64,000 nucleotides of DNA, taken from contig CAWIGP010000007.1 in the NCBI GenBank assembly GCA_963835735.1, positions 496,001 to 560,000 on the forward strand, in the 5' to 3' direction. The DNA is from DASQMT01 sp963835735 (GTDB taxonomy: Bacteria > Actinomycetota > Thermoleophilia > Solirubrobacterales > Solirubrobacteraceae). The notes beneath the pieces were generated by a model that had not been told where the DNA came from, did not search any database, and was given only the letters and a program-made list of their open reading frames with translations. This document shows, in pieces, positions 25,374-34,456 of this stretch (within the stretch, counting starts at the first letter, position 1; every line of letters starts with the position of its first letter). The position numbers and the translations under genes were made by a program.

Positions 25374-27128
25374 CGGCCGCCGCGCGAGCGCGGCCTCGAT
25401 CACCTGTTTGGCCGCCGGGGCGGCCGTCTCGCCGCCCGCGCCCTGACCGACCAGCATCACCGCGACGGCGACACGCGGCTGCTTCATCGGCGCATACGCG
25501 GCGAACCAGGCGTTCGTGTCGGTGGTGTCATCGGCCGGTGGGGCGTTCGGGTCGGTCGGATCCGGGTCGTCGTTGGTCGTGTCGCGCAGCTCCGCGGTGC
25601 CGGTCTTCCCGGCCACAGGCACCCCCTTGATCGCGGCGCCCACGCCAGTTCCGGACGTCACGACCCGGCGCATGTAGCGGCCGATCGTGCCGGCCACGGC
25701 CGCGGTCGTCGCGCGGGTTCGGCGCGGCTCCCCGCCCTTGCGCAGCGTCGGCTGCACGCGCATGCCGCGCTCGCCGATCGTGCCGGCGATCGTCGCGAAC
25801 AACAGCGGCGTGGCGAGCACCTTGCCCTGGCCGATCGCGGTCGAGCCGACCGCCAGGTCGTCGCCGATCTCGCCCCCGGCGGGGATCGTGGAGCGCATCG
25901 CGCCCGCGAGCCCGGGGTCGGCGTTGAAGCCGAACTTCTCCGCCGCCGTCACGAGCTTGCGGGCGCCGAGCTCGGCGCCCATCGGCGCGAAGACCGAGTT
26001 GCAGGAGTGGGCGAACGCGTCCCTGAGGCTCCCTCCGCACGACTCGCCGTGGGCGTTCTGCAGCTCGACGCCCTCGAGCACGGCGGCCGTCTGCACCGGG
26101 TACTTGCTCGACTTCTTGGCGACGCCGTCCTCCAGCGCACCCGCCAGCGTGACGATCTTGAAGACCGAGCCGGGCGGTTGCGGCGCGGAGTACGCGATGC
26201 CCGCCAGCCCGAGCACCTCGCCGTCGCGGGGGCGGATCACCGCGATCCCGCCGAAGCGGCCGGCGAGCGCCTCGACCGCCGCACGCTGCACCACCGGATC
26301 GATCGTGGTGCGCACGGCGCTGCCGCGCCGTGGCTCGACCGATGCGATCACCCGGCGGCCGGCGCGCAGATCGCCGCCGGGCGTGCCGGACAGCTCCTCG
26401 TCGAATTCGCGCTCCAGGCCGGTGAGACCGACCGGCGCGCCCGGCGGGACGCCGCGGCGCGCCAGTTCTGCGGCCCGCTCGGGCGGCGCCGGCCCGACGC
26501 GGCCGGCGATCTCCGACGCGAGCGCGCCCAGTTCGGAGAGGCGTGCCTCGCCCTCCGCCAGCGGCGTCCCGTCGCGCGCCTGGATCGCCGCGCGCGGCGG
26601 CATCCTCGTGGTGCGATTGAGCTTCTCGCCCGGCCGCAGCCCGGGGTGGACGAGGTTGCGACTCCAGTCGATGTAGGCGTCCTCGTCGTCCTCCACGACC
26701 GGAAGCGTCAGCCTGCCCGGCAGCGTGCCGAAGACGCGCGTCCGCATCTCCACCGGCACCGTGACATCGCCGCCGGCCGGCTCGCCGGCCCGGCCCACGG
26801 TGACGCCGGAGAGCGTCGCAGCCCTCGCGGCGTCGCGGTAGGCGGCGGTGAAGCGCTCGAGCGGGATCTGGCGTCGGGCCTCCGGGGTCAGCAGCGCATG
26901 CATCGCGACGTAGTCGCCGCGCGCCCACGCATCCGCGAAGTTTTGCGCGGTGGTGCGACGCGGATCGTCGCCCGCCCGGCCGACCGCTGCGCCCGCGACG
27001 AATGCGCAGAGCGCCGCGATGAGCAGCGGTGAGAGACGCACCCACGCGACCCCGCGCCGGCGGCGGCGAGGTCGCGGGCGCGGCGTGGCAGGTGGGGGGC
27101 GACGCCCGGAACGGGTTGGAGCGGACAT
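25370..27128 (-). CDS. PBP2a-like transpeptidase with NTF2-like (MecA_N) domain; 3' end uncertain
   Basis: A membrane anchor (LSPLLIAALCAFVAGAAVG) is followed by an NTF2-like MecA_N domain (about 55-140, TTAQNFADAWARGDYVAMHAL), a dimerisation region and a transpeptidase domain. The active-site motifs are PPGSVFKIVTL (SxxK), SCNSVF (SxN) and AGKTGTAEL (KTG). It cross-links peptidoglycan and, given the MecA_N domain, may have low beta-lactam affinity. The natural end AAKQVIEAALARR is reached near 25387, but the frame then runs on antisense across two genes to 24648. Removing one base would end it at TAG 25370-25372, so a single extra base is likely. Confidence 0.85.
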
Positions 27129-27217
27129 GTGGGGTTCGCCGCCAATCTAGACGCGAACCGGCCCGCCCAACACCCCGCTAGCCCTCTAATACCGCCAGAT
27201 GGGTGATCGCCGCCCGG

Positions 27218-27223
27218 TACGCT
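27218..27223 (+). promoter_or_regulatory. TACGCT box before the MarP-like gene
   Basis: TACGCT lies 9 bases before GTG 27233 and supports that start over the upstream in-frame GTG at 27203. Confidence 0.4.
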
Positions 27224-27232
27224 CGAACGGCC

Positions 27233-28378
27233 GTGACGGGCGTCGACTGGATCATCGTGGGGCTGGTGCTGCTGCTCGCCTTGTTCGGCTGGGCGCAGGG
27301 TTTCGTGTCGGGGATCCTGGCGTTCGCCGGGCTCGCGCTCGGGGCGTGGCTGGGGACGCGGATCGGGCCGCTCGTGCTGCCCGAGGGATCGCATTCCCCC
27401 TGGGCGCCGGCCTTCGGGCTGCTCGGGGCGCTGCTGGTCGGCGCGCTGCTGGCAGGGCTGTTCGAGGCGTTCGGCGGGCCGGCGCGGCGGGCGCTGCGGG
27501 CGATCCCCGGATTCGGCGCCGCCGACGGGTTCCTGGGGGCGATCCTGGTCGCCTGCGTCGGACTCGGCGTCGTGTGGATCCTCGGCGCGCTGGCGGTCCA
27601 GAGCGGGACGTACCGGCTGCGCGTCGAGGTGCAGCGCTCGGCGATCCTGCAGCGGCTCAACACGATGCTGCCGCCGTCGGGTCCGCTGCTGAACTCGCTC
27701 CGGCGGCTTGACCCGTTCCCGCAGATCGACGGGCCCGAGGCCCGCGTCGACCCGCCTACGCCGGGGATCGCGCGCGATCCCGAGGTGCAGGAGGCGGCGG
27801 CGAGCGTCGTGAAGGTGCTCGGCAGCGCATGCGGGCTCGGCGTGGCCGGCTCCGGCTGGGTCGCACGCGACGGGCTCGTGGTCACGAACGCCCACGTTGT
27901 GGCCGGCGAGCGCGACACGCAGGTCCTGCTCGGCGGGCGCGAGCCCGGCCTGCCGGCGCGGGCGGTCCACTTCGACCCGCGCAACGACATCGCGATCCTG
28001 CACGTGGCGCAGCTCGACGCCGCGCCGCTGCCGCTCGCGCAGGAACCGCGTTCCGGGACCTCGGCGGCGATCCTCGGCTTCCCGCTCAACGGCCCGTTCG
28101 ACGTGCGCGCCGGGCGGCTGGGCGATACGCGCCGAGTGTCGTCCTCGGACGCCTACGGCCGCGGGCCCGTGGAGCGGTCGATGACCGCGCTGCGCGGGCT
28201 CGTGCGCTCCGGCAATTCCGGCGGCCCGATGGTCGACGGGGAGGGACGCGTCGTCACGACGGTGTTCGCGGCGACGACGCGCGGGCCGCGCGGCGGCTAC
28301 GGCGTCCCGAACCAGGTGGTGCGCCGCGCGCTGGCCGACGCCGACGGGCCGGTGTCCACCGGTCCGTGCGCCGGTTGA
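27233..28378 (+). CDS. MarP-like membrane serine protease (CvpA + trypsin domains)
   Basis: 381 residues. Residues 1-140 hold four membrane helices of the CvpA/colicin-V-production type (VDWIIVGLVLLLALFGWAQG onward). A periplasmic trypsin-like domain follows with the triad VVTNAHVVAG (His), DPRNDIAILH (Asp) and RSGNSGGPMVDG (Ser). This is the architecture of mycobacterial MarP, an acid- and oxidative-stress protease that processes a cell-wall hydrolase. GTG 27233 gives the usual start TGVDWIIVG. Confidence 0.9.
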   Translation: MTGVDWIIVGLVLLLALFGWAQGFVSGILAFAGLALGAWLGTRIGPLVLPEGSHSPWAPAFGLLGALLVGALLAGLFEAFGGPARRALRAIPGFGAADGFLGAILVACVGLGVVWILGALAVQSGTYRLRVEVQRSAILQRLNTMLPPSGPLLNSLRRLDPFPQIDGPEARVDPPTPGIARDPEVQEAAASVVKVLGSACGLGVAGSGWVARDGLVVTNAHVVAGERDTQVLLGGREPGLPARAVHFDPRNDIAILHVAQLDAAPLPLAQEPRSGTSAAILGFPLNGPFDVRAGRLGDTRRVSSSDAYGRGPVERSMTALRGLVRSGNSGGPMVDGEGRVVTTVFAATTRGPRGGYGVPNQVVRRALADADGPVSTGPCAG

Positions 28379-28396
28379 CGCTACCCTCGGGCGCCC

Positions 28397-30628
28397 ATGG
28401 CCAAGACGCTCGTCATTGCCGAGAAGCCGTCTGTCGGACGCGACCTGTCGCGCGTCCTCCCCGGCGCGTTCCAGAAGCACGAGGGCTACCTGGAGACCGA
28501 CGACCACATCATGACGTGGGCGGTCGGCCACCTCGTGCAGCTCGCCGAGCCCGACGAGTACGACCCTAAGTACAAGAAGTGGCGCATGGCGGACCTGCCG
28601 ATCGTGCCGGACCACTTCAAGCTGGTCGTCCGCGACGAGCGCTCCAAGAAGCAGATGGGCGTCATCACCAAGCTGCTGAAGCGCGACGACGTCGAGCGCG
28701 TCGTGAACGCCTGCGACGCCGGCCGCGAGGGCGAGCTGATCTTCGCGTGGACGTTCGAGAAGGCGAACGCGGACAAGCCCGTCGAGCGGCTCTGGCTGTC
28801 GTCGATGACCACGGCGGCGATCCGGCAGGCGCTCGGGGACCTGCGCCCGCGGGACGAGTTCGCGCGGCTGGAGCAGGCGGCGCGATCGCGCTCCGAGGCC
28901 GACTGGATCGTCGGCATGAACGCGACCCGTGCGGCCACGATCCGGCTGCGATCCTCGTTCGACGGCGCCGTCTCGCTCGGGCGCGTGCAGACGCCGACGC
29001 TCGCGCTGCTGGCACGCCGCGAGAACGAGATCCGTGCGTTCAAGCCCGAGAAGTACTGGCTCGTCGACGCGACGTTCGAGGCCGCCGACGGCGACCCGGG
29101 GCGGCGTTACGGGGGTCGCTACCACGCCGGAGCCCAGCCGCGACTCAAGACGCCCGCCGAGGCCGAGGCGATCGTCGCCGCCGTGCGCGGCCAGACCGGC
29201 GAGATCACCAAGCTCGAGAAGTCGACCAAGAAGGAGCGCGCGCCGCTCCTGTACGACCTCACCTCGCTGCAGCGGGAGGCCAACACCCGCTTCGGCTTCT
29301 CGGCTCGCCGAACGCTCTCCGCCGCCCAGCGGCTCTACGAGGAGCACAAGGCGCTCACGTACCCGCGTACGAACTCCCGCTTCCTGACCGGCGACATGGC
29401 CGGCGAGATCAAGCCGACCGCCGATCTGGTCGGCCGGCGCTCCGAGTACGCGCGCGCCGCGGCGTACGTGACCGGGCTCGACACGCTGCCGCTCGGGCGC
29501 GTGGTCAACGACGCCAAGGTCACCGACCACCACGCGATCATCCCGACGCGCGCCGAGCATCGCGTGGAGAAGATGTCCGACGACGACAAGCGGGTCTACG
29601 ACATGGTCGTGCGCCGCTTCCTCGCCGTCTTCCATCCCGACGCCGTGTTCGAGAACACGCGGCTGGAGACGACGGTCGCCGCGCACGTGTTCCGCACGCG
29701 CGGGCGGCTGCTGGTCGTGCCGGGCTGGCGCGGCGTGTACGGCGAGGGCTTCGAGGACCGCTCGGCCGCCGACGAGGACGAGGGCGCCGATCAGGCGCTG
29801 CCGAAGCTCGAGCAGGGCGAGGCGGCGCGGACGCTCGACGTCGCCTCCGCCGAGAAGGAGACCAAGCCGCCGCGGCGATATTCGGATGCGTCGCTGCTCG
29901 CGGCGATGGAGACCGCGGGCAAGCTCGTCGACGACGACGAGCTGCGCGAGGCGATGAAGGACTCCGGCATCGGCACCCCGGCCACGCGGGCGGCGATCAT
30001 CGAGCGGCTGATCGACGTCGGCTACATCGAGCGCGACGGGCGCTCGCTCGTGTGCACCGAGAAGGGGGTCAACGTGATCCGCCTGCTCGAGGGGCATCCG
30101 CTCACCTCGCCGGGCCTGACGGGCGACTGGGAGCACCGGCTCGGCCGGATCGAGCAGGGCGAGGAGACGCGCGAGCGGTTCATGAAGGACATCGCGGAGT
30201 TCGCGCGCGGGACCGTGAGCGAGCTCGACGCCAAGCTCAAGGAGGTCCGGATCCCGCGGGCCAACCTCGGCCCCTGCCCGATCTGCGGCCTCGACATCGT
30301 CGAGAACCGCAAGGGCTATTCGTGCTGGTCGCGCGAGGACCCCGGCTGCGGCTTCGTCATCTGGAAGAGCAAGGCCGGCAAGAACCTGCCGCAGGTGGTG
30401 GCGCGCGAGCTGATCGCGACCGGGCGCACGGCGCGGCCGGTGACCGGCTTCAAGGGGCGCTCCGGCAAGTCGTTCCGGGCGCGGCTCGCGCTGGAGCAGG
30501 GCGAGGACGGCAAGTGGCGCGTCGAGTTCGACGAGCCGTGGGCGCGTTCCGGAGCCAGGCCGCCCGAGCAGGAGGACGGCGGCGGGGCCGAGGCGCAGGC
30601 CGGCGAAGCGGCAGCCGAAGCGGCTTAG
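28397..30628 (+). CDS. topB: DNA topoisomerase III (type IA)
   Basis: 743 residues. The TOPRIM domain starts at once (TLVIAEKPSVGRDLSRVLPG; NACDAGREGELIF with DxE acidic residues). SLGRVQTPTLALL and the catalytic tyrosine in KALTYPRTNSRFLTGDM follow. A C-terminal zinc-finger-like stretch (GPCPICGLDI...SCWSREDPGCGF) precedes an acidic Ala-rich tail. It relaxes or decatenates single-stranded-gap DNA. A TACCCT box lies 9 bases before the ATG. The stop overlaps the convergent small gene (TTAG). Confidence 0.93.
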   Translation: MAKTLVIAEKPSVGRDLSRVLPGAFQKHEGYLETDDHIMTWAVGHLVQLAEPDEYDPKYKKWRMADLPIVPDHFKLVVRDERSKKQMGVITKLLKRDDVERVVNACDAGREGELIFAWTFEKANADKPVERLWLSSMTTAAIRQALGDLRPRDEFARLEQAARSRSEADWIVGMNATRAATIRLRSSFDGAVSLGRVQTPTLALLARRENEIRAFKPEKYWLVDATFEAADGDPGRRYGGRYHAGAQPRLKTPAEAEAIVAAVRGQTGEITKLEKSTKKERAPLLYDLTSLQREANTRFGFSARRTLSAAQRLYEEHKALTYPRTNSRFLTGDMAGEIKPTADLVGRRSEYARAAAYVTGLDTLPLGRVVNDAKVTDHHAIIPTRAEHRVEKMSDDDKRVYDMVVRRFLAVFHPDAVFENTRLETTVAAHVFRTRGRLLVVPGWRGVYGEGFEDRSAADEDEGADQALPKLEQGEAARTLDVASAEKETKPPRRYSDASLLAAMETAGKLVDDDELREAMKDSGIGTPATRAAIIERLIDVGYIERDGRSLVCTEKGVNVIRLLEGHPLTSPGLTGDWEHRLGRIEQGEETRERFMKDIAEFARGTVSELDAKLKEVRIPRANLGPCPICGLDIVENRKGYSCWSREDPGCGFVIWKSKAGKNLPQVVARELIATGRTARPVTGFKGRSGKSFRARLALEQGEDGKWRVEFDEPWARSGARPPEQEDGGGAEAQAGEAAAEAA

Positions 30629-30909
30629 GCGGGCGCGCCGGGCTGCCCGGCGGGGCGACGCGGCGCGTACGCGCCCTGGGACGGCTCGCGGTTGCGCAGA
30701 GCCGCCCACAGCTCGCGGATCGCCTGGAGGATGCTGGAGGGCCAGCCCGGCTCGGGCTCGCGCAGCTCGGCGAAGACCTCGGGAGCACTATGCCCGTGCT
30801 CCGGCGTCCAGGTCACGAACAGCTCGGCGCTGTCGATCGTCTCGGCGATCTGGCCGGCCAGGACGAGGTCGGCTTCCGTGTGCTCGGCGGGCAGGTACAG
30901 CGTGGCCAT
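30625..30909 (-). CDS. Small protein of unknown function
   Basis: 94 residues from ATG 30909, with a good GGAGG site 5 bases upstream. The body (TLYLPAEHTEADLVLAGQIAETIDSAELFVTW) looks like a compact alpha/beta fold; the tail is Pro/Arg-rich. No family recognised. It converges on topB, and the two stops overlap by 4 bases. Confidence 0.6.
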   Translation of the reverse strand: MATLYLPAEHTEADLVLAGQIAETIDSAELFVTWTPEHGHSAPEVFAELREPEPGWPSSILQAIRELWAALRNREPSQGAYAPRRPAGQPGAPA

Positions 30910-31011
30910 CGGGTCCTCCGTGGACAGTGCTCCTTGTTCGCAGTAACGGCTGGTGCGGATGTGAGCTTGAGCGTGCGGGGTCGGAAATTCGTCCAAATTG
31001 CGGATGTTTCG

Positions 31012-31265
31012 GGCGGGACGAAAACTGCGGGCATTTACGGGAGGCCCGGATCGCGGTCGCGGTCACGTGGGGCGCGCTGACCACCCATATGGTGGTCAAG
31101 GCGCCCCCGAGTCGCGATCTGGGGCGGATGAGTCTCGCTATGCGTTATCAACGCGCCCCGCGTGAGCGCGGCGGCTCATCGCGGGGCGCATGAGTTACTG
31201 ACGCGCCCCGCCTGAGCGCGATCGCAATCCGGGCCTGCTCTCAATGCCCGAAGTTTCGTCCCGCC
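31012..31265. repeat. Inverted-repeat element, copy 1 (254 bp)
   Basis: The 400-base gap before addB holds an element with ~38-base inverted ends (31012-31050 and 31228-31265), both carrying GGCGGGACGAAA, CGGGCATT and GGCCCGGA blocks. Inside, a unit like GCGCCCCGCGTGAGCGCG recurs at 31151-31170 and 31202-31220, and in inverted form near 31055-31075. A CATATG-centred palindrome (GACCACC/GGTGGTC) also occurs. No open frame of note is inside. A second, related copy lies at 58354-58585. Confidence 0.65.
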
Positions 31266-31309
31266 GCCAACGCGCGCCGTCCGCCGCACGCGCGACCCTG
31301 TCGAGTCCG

Positions 31310-34300
31310 ATGCCGCTCACGCTGATCACCGGCCCCGCGAACGCCGCGAAGGTGGGCGCGGTGCTCGACCGTCTCCGCGCCGCGCTGCCGCGCGACCCGC
31401 TGCTGGTCGTACCGACCGCGGCCGACGTCGAGCACTACCAGCGCGAGCTGGCCGGATCCGGGATCGTGTTCGGCGCCGAGGTGCTCACCTTCGCGCGGCT
31501 GGTGCGAGAGATCGCGTCGCGTGCCGGGATCGAGGCGCGCCCGCTCGGGCGGGTGGCGCGCGACCGCGTCGTGCGGGCGGCGATCGCCGACGTCCCGTTG
31601 CGCGTGCTCGCACGCTCCGCCGCGACGCGGGGCTTCGCCGACGCCGCCGGCGCGCTGTTCGCCGAGCTACAGCGTTCGCTGGTGCCGCCGGCGCGGTTCA
31701 CGTCGGCGCTGAGGGCGTGGGCGGCGGCGAGCGACGAGACACGGGCGCCGGGCTCGTCGGCGGGCGCGCAGCCCGGGCTGGGGCCGGGCGTGCCGGCGCC
31801 GGGCTCATCGGCGGACGCTCCGGCCGGCGCCTCGTCGCGCCGCGCCGCCTATGCCGACGAGCTGTCCGCGCTTTATGCGGCCTACCGGCGCCGACTCGAG
31901 CGGCTCGAGCGGCCCGATCGCGAGGGCTACGCCTGGGCGGCGCTCGACGCGCTCCGCGCCGACCCGGCCGCCTGGGGCGGCCGGCCCGTCTTCCTCTACG
32001 GGTTCGACGACCTCACCCCGACCGAGCGCGACGCCGTCGAGACCCTGAGCCGCCACGCGGACGTCTGCGTCGCGCTGCCGTACGAGCCCGGCCGCGTCGC
32101 ATTCGCAGGACGCGCCGCGACCGTCGAGGAGCTGCGGCCGCTCGCCGCCGAGGTCGTCCAGCTGCCGGAGCGCTCGGAGCACTACGCGCCGTCGGCCCGC
32201 CCGGCGCTGCACCACCTCGAGCGCGCGCTGTTCGAGCCGGCGCCCGACCGGCTCCCGCCGAATGGTGCCGTGCGGCTGCTCGAGGCCGGCGGTGAGCGGG
32301 CGGAGGCGGAGCTGGTCGGCGCGGAAGTGCTGGAACTCATGCGCCAGGGGATCGAGGCGGCGGACATCGCCGTGCTGCTGCGCGGCGACGCCGGAACGAC
32401 GGCGCTGTTCGCCCAGGTGCTCGCCGGCTACGGGATCACGGTCAGCCACGACCGCCGCCAGACGCTCGGCCGGACCCGGCTGGGAGCGGGCGTGCTGGCC
32501 GGCGCTCGTGCGGCTCTTCCCGACGGGACGGCCGCGGACCTGCTGACCTGGCTGCGCACCCCCGGTCGATTGGCGGACCCCGCGCTCGCCGACGCGCTCG
32601 ACGTGCGCGTGCGCCGCGGTGGCGTCGGCCGCGCCCGGACCGCGCGTGCGATCTGGGAGGAGCGGCTCGGCGGGGCGCCGCTCGCCGACCTCGACGCGCT
32701 CGCGGCCGCGGCGGAAGCGGGGCCGGAGGCGCTGCTCACGGCGCTCGTCGCCGAGGCCGAGGCGATCTGGACCGCCCCGCACCACCGGCGCGCGCAAGTG
32801 CTCGCGGCGGAGGATCTCACCGACGCGCGCGTCGCGGCCGACCTGCGCGCCGCGGCGGCCGAGCTGAGCTCGCTGGCGGCGGCCGACGCCGCGTTGCTGG
32901 GCACGCCGGCCGAGCTGCTCGACGCGCTCGGCGCGGTCGAGGTACGCGAGCCCTCGGCCGTCGCCGGCGCTGCGTTCGACACGCCGGCCGAGACCGTGCG
33001 CGGCACGCCGGTCGGGGCCGTCGCCGGGACGCCGGGCGTGGCCGAGGTCGCGTTTGGCGCGCCCGGCTCGGCCGCCGGCGCGCATCCGCCTGCTGCCGGC
33101 GTGCTGCTCGCCGACCCGCTCGCGATCCGCGCGCGGCGCTTCCGCGCGGTGTTCGTGTGCGGTCTGCAGGACGGCGAGTTTCCGCGCCGGCCGGTGCCCG
33201 AGCCGTTCCTCTCCGACGAGGACCGCCGCGGGATCGCCGCCGCCGGGCTGCGACTGCCGCTGCACGAGGACGTGCTCGACCGCGAGCGGTCGCTCTTCTA
33301 CGCGGCGGTCTCGCGCCCCGAGGACGTGCTGTTCCTGTCCTGGCGCTCGTCGGACGAGGAGGGCGACCCGCTCGCACCGTCCGCGTTCCTCGACGACGTG
33401 CGCGCGCTGTTCAGCGACGACTTGTGGGAGGAGCGGGGCACGCGGTTGCTCGCCGACGTGACGTGGCGGCCGCGCGAGGCGCCGACCCCGCATGAGCTGC
33501 GACGCGCGTACGCCGCGGCGACGTCGACGTCCGACCCGCCGCCGCTCGGGGCGCCCGCGTCGACTGCCGTGCTCGGGCTGCTGGCGGCGCGCGAGACCGA
33601 GCCCGCCCGGGGGCTGGAGGCGTTCGCCGGCTGCGCGGAGCGCTGGCTGATCGAGTATCTGCTGCGGCCCGCGCGCACCGACCCCGACCCGGAGCCGATG
33701 CAGCGCGGCTCGATCGCGCATGCCGTGCTGGAGCGGACGCTGGAGCTGCTGCGCGAGCGCACCGGCTCGGCGCGGATCGCGCCGGAGCGGCTCGACACGG
33801 CGCTGGAGGCGCTCGCCGACGCGCTGCGCGAGCGCGCGCGGGCGACGGGCGCCTCGCCGCGCCAGCGTGCTCTGCTGCGCGGCCTCGAGGCCGACCTCGA
33901 GCGCTACCTGCGCACGGAGGCCGCCGGCGGCGCCGGCTTCGAGCCGACCGAGCTGGAGTGGTCGTTCGGCGGCGCCGACGACGCGATTGGACCACTTTCG
34001 CTGGGCGCGGGCTTGCGCGTCACGGGCCGGGTAGACCGGGTCGACGTCGGGCCTGGTGGCGCGGCGGTCGTGCGCGACTACAAGGGCCGCAACGTCGTGG
34101 GCGGCGCCAAGTGGGGCGACGAGCAGCAGCTCCAGGTCGCGCTCTATCTGCTCGCGGTGCGCGACCTGCTCGGCCTCGAGCCGGTGGCGGGCCTCTACCA
34201 GCCGCTGGTCGGCGCGCGGCTGGGCGCCCGCGGGCTCGTTCGCGATGACGTGCCCGGCCGCTACACGCGCACCGACCGGGTGGACGCTGACGGGTTCGCC

Positions 34301-34456
34301 GCTGCGCTCCAGGACGCGCGCGGGCTCGCCGAGCGGACGGCGGCCGACATGCACGCGGGGCGCATCGCACCGTGCCCGGAGCGCTGCTCGAGCCGCGGCT
34401 GCCGATACCCCGGCATCTGCCGCGCAGGCGAGCCCAAGGGCGAGGTGCCGGCGTGA
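31310..34456 (+). CDS. addB: AddB-like nuclease subunit (PD-(D/E)XK, Fe-S cysteines)
   Basis: 1048 residues from ATG 31310 (LTLITGPANAAKVGAVLDRL). The Walker A position reads GPANAAKV, lacking the usual GK[S/T], so ATP hydrolysis is doubtful, as in AddB-type inactivated helicases. The C-terminal nuclease domain has VTGRVDRVDVGPGG and VVRDYKGRNVVGG (catalytic D and K). Four cysteines (CPERC, RGCRYPGIC) match an Fe-S staple. Two Ala/Pro/Gly-rich insertions (near 145-180 and 560-600) are unusual. It works with the next gene in double-strand-break end resection. The stop overlaps addA (GTGA). Confidence 0.85.
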   Translation: MPLTLITGPANAAKVGAVLDRLRAALPRDPLLVVPTAADVEHYQRELAGSGIVFGAEVLTFARLVREIASRAGIEARPLGRVARDRVVRAAIADVPLRVLARSAATRGFADAAGALFAELQRSLVPPARFTSALRAWAAASDETRAPGSSAGAQPGLGPGVPAPGSSADAPAGASSRRAAYADELSALYAAYRRRLERLERPDREGYAWAALDALRADPAAWGGRPVFLYGFDDLTPTERDAVETLSRHADVCVALPYEPGRVAFAGRAATVEELRPLAAEVVQLPERSEHYAPSARPALHHLERALFEPAPDRLPPNGAVRLLEAGGERAEAELVGAEVLELMRQGIEAADIAVLLRGDAGTTALFAQVLAGYGITVSHDRRQTLGRTRLGAGVLAGARAALPDGTAADLLTWLRTPGRLADPALADALDVRVRRGGVGRARTARAIWEERLGGAPLADLDALAAAAEAGPEALLTALVAEAEAIWTAPHHRRAQVLAAEDLTDARVAADLRAAAAELSSLAAADAALLGTPAELLDALGAVEVREPSAVAGAAFDTPAETVRGTPVGAVAGTPGVAEVAFGAPGSAAGAHPPAAGVLLADPLAIRARRFRAVFVCGLQDGEFPRRPVPEPFLSDEDRRGIAAAGLRLPLHEDVLDRERSLFYAAVSRPEDVLFLSWRSSDEEGDPLAPSAFLDDVRALFSDDLWEERGTRLLADVTWRPREAPTPHELRRAYAAATSTSDPPPLGAPASTAVLGLLAARETEPARGLEAFAGCAERWLIEYLLRPARTDPDPEPMQRGSIAHAVLERTLELLRERTGSARIAPERLDTALEALADALRERARATGASPRQRALLRGLEADLERYLRTEAAGGAGFEPTELEWSFGGADDAIGPLSLGAGLRVTGRVDRVDVGPGGAAVVRDYKGRNVVGGAKWGDEQQLQVALYLLAVRDLLGLEPVAGLYQPLVGARLGARGLVRDDVPGRYTRTDRVDADGFAAALQDARGLAERTAADMHAGRIAPCPERCSSRGCRYPGICRAGEPKGEVPA

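Noticed and set aside
26888..30709. A 1273-codon open frame on the minus strand across the MarP and topoisomerase genes
   Set aside because: It is antisense to two well-conserved genes, has Arg/Gly/Leu low-complexity composition and no motif; long antisense frames are expected at this GC content.
31012..31265. CRISPR array, because of repeated GCGCCCCGCGTGAGCGCG units
   Set aside because: Spacing is irregular, units are inverted and there are no cas genes.
31244..31310. Upstream in-frame ATG 31244 as the addB start
   Set aside because: It lies inside the repeat element, and family members begin at the LTLITG segment just after ATG 31310.
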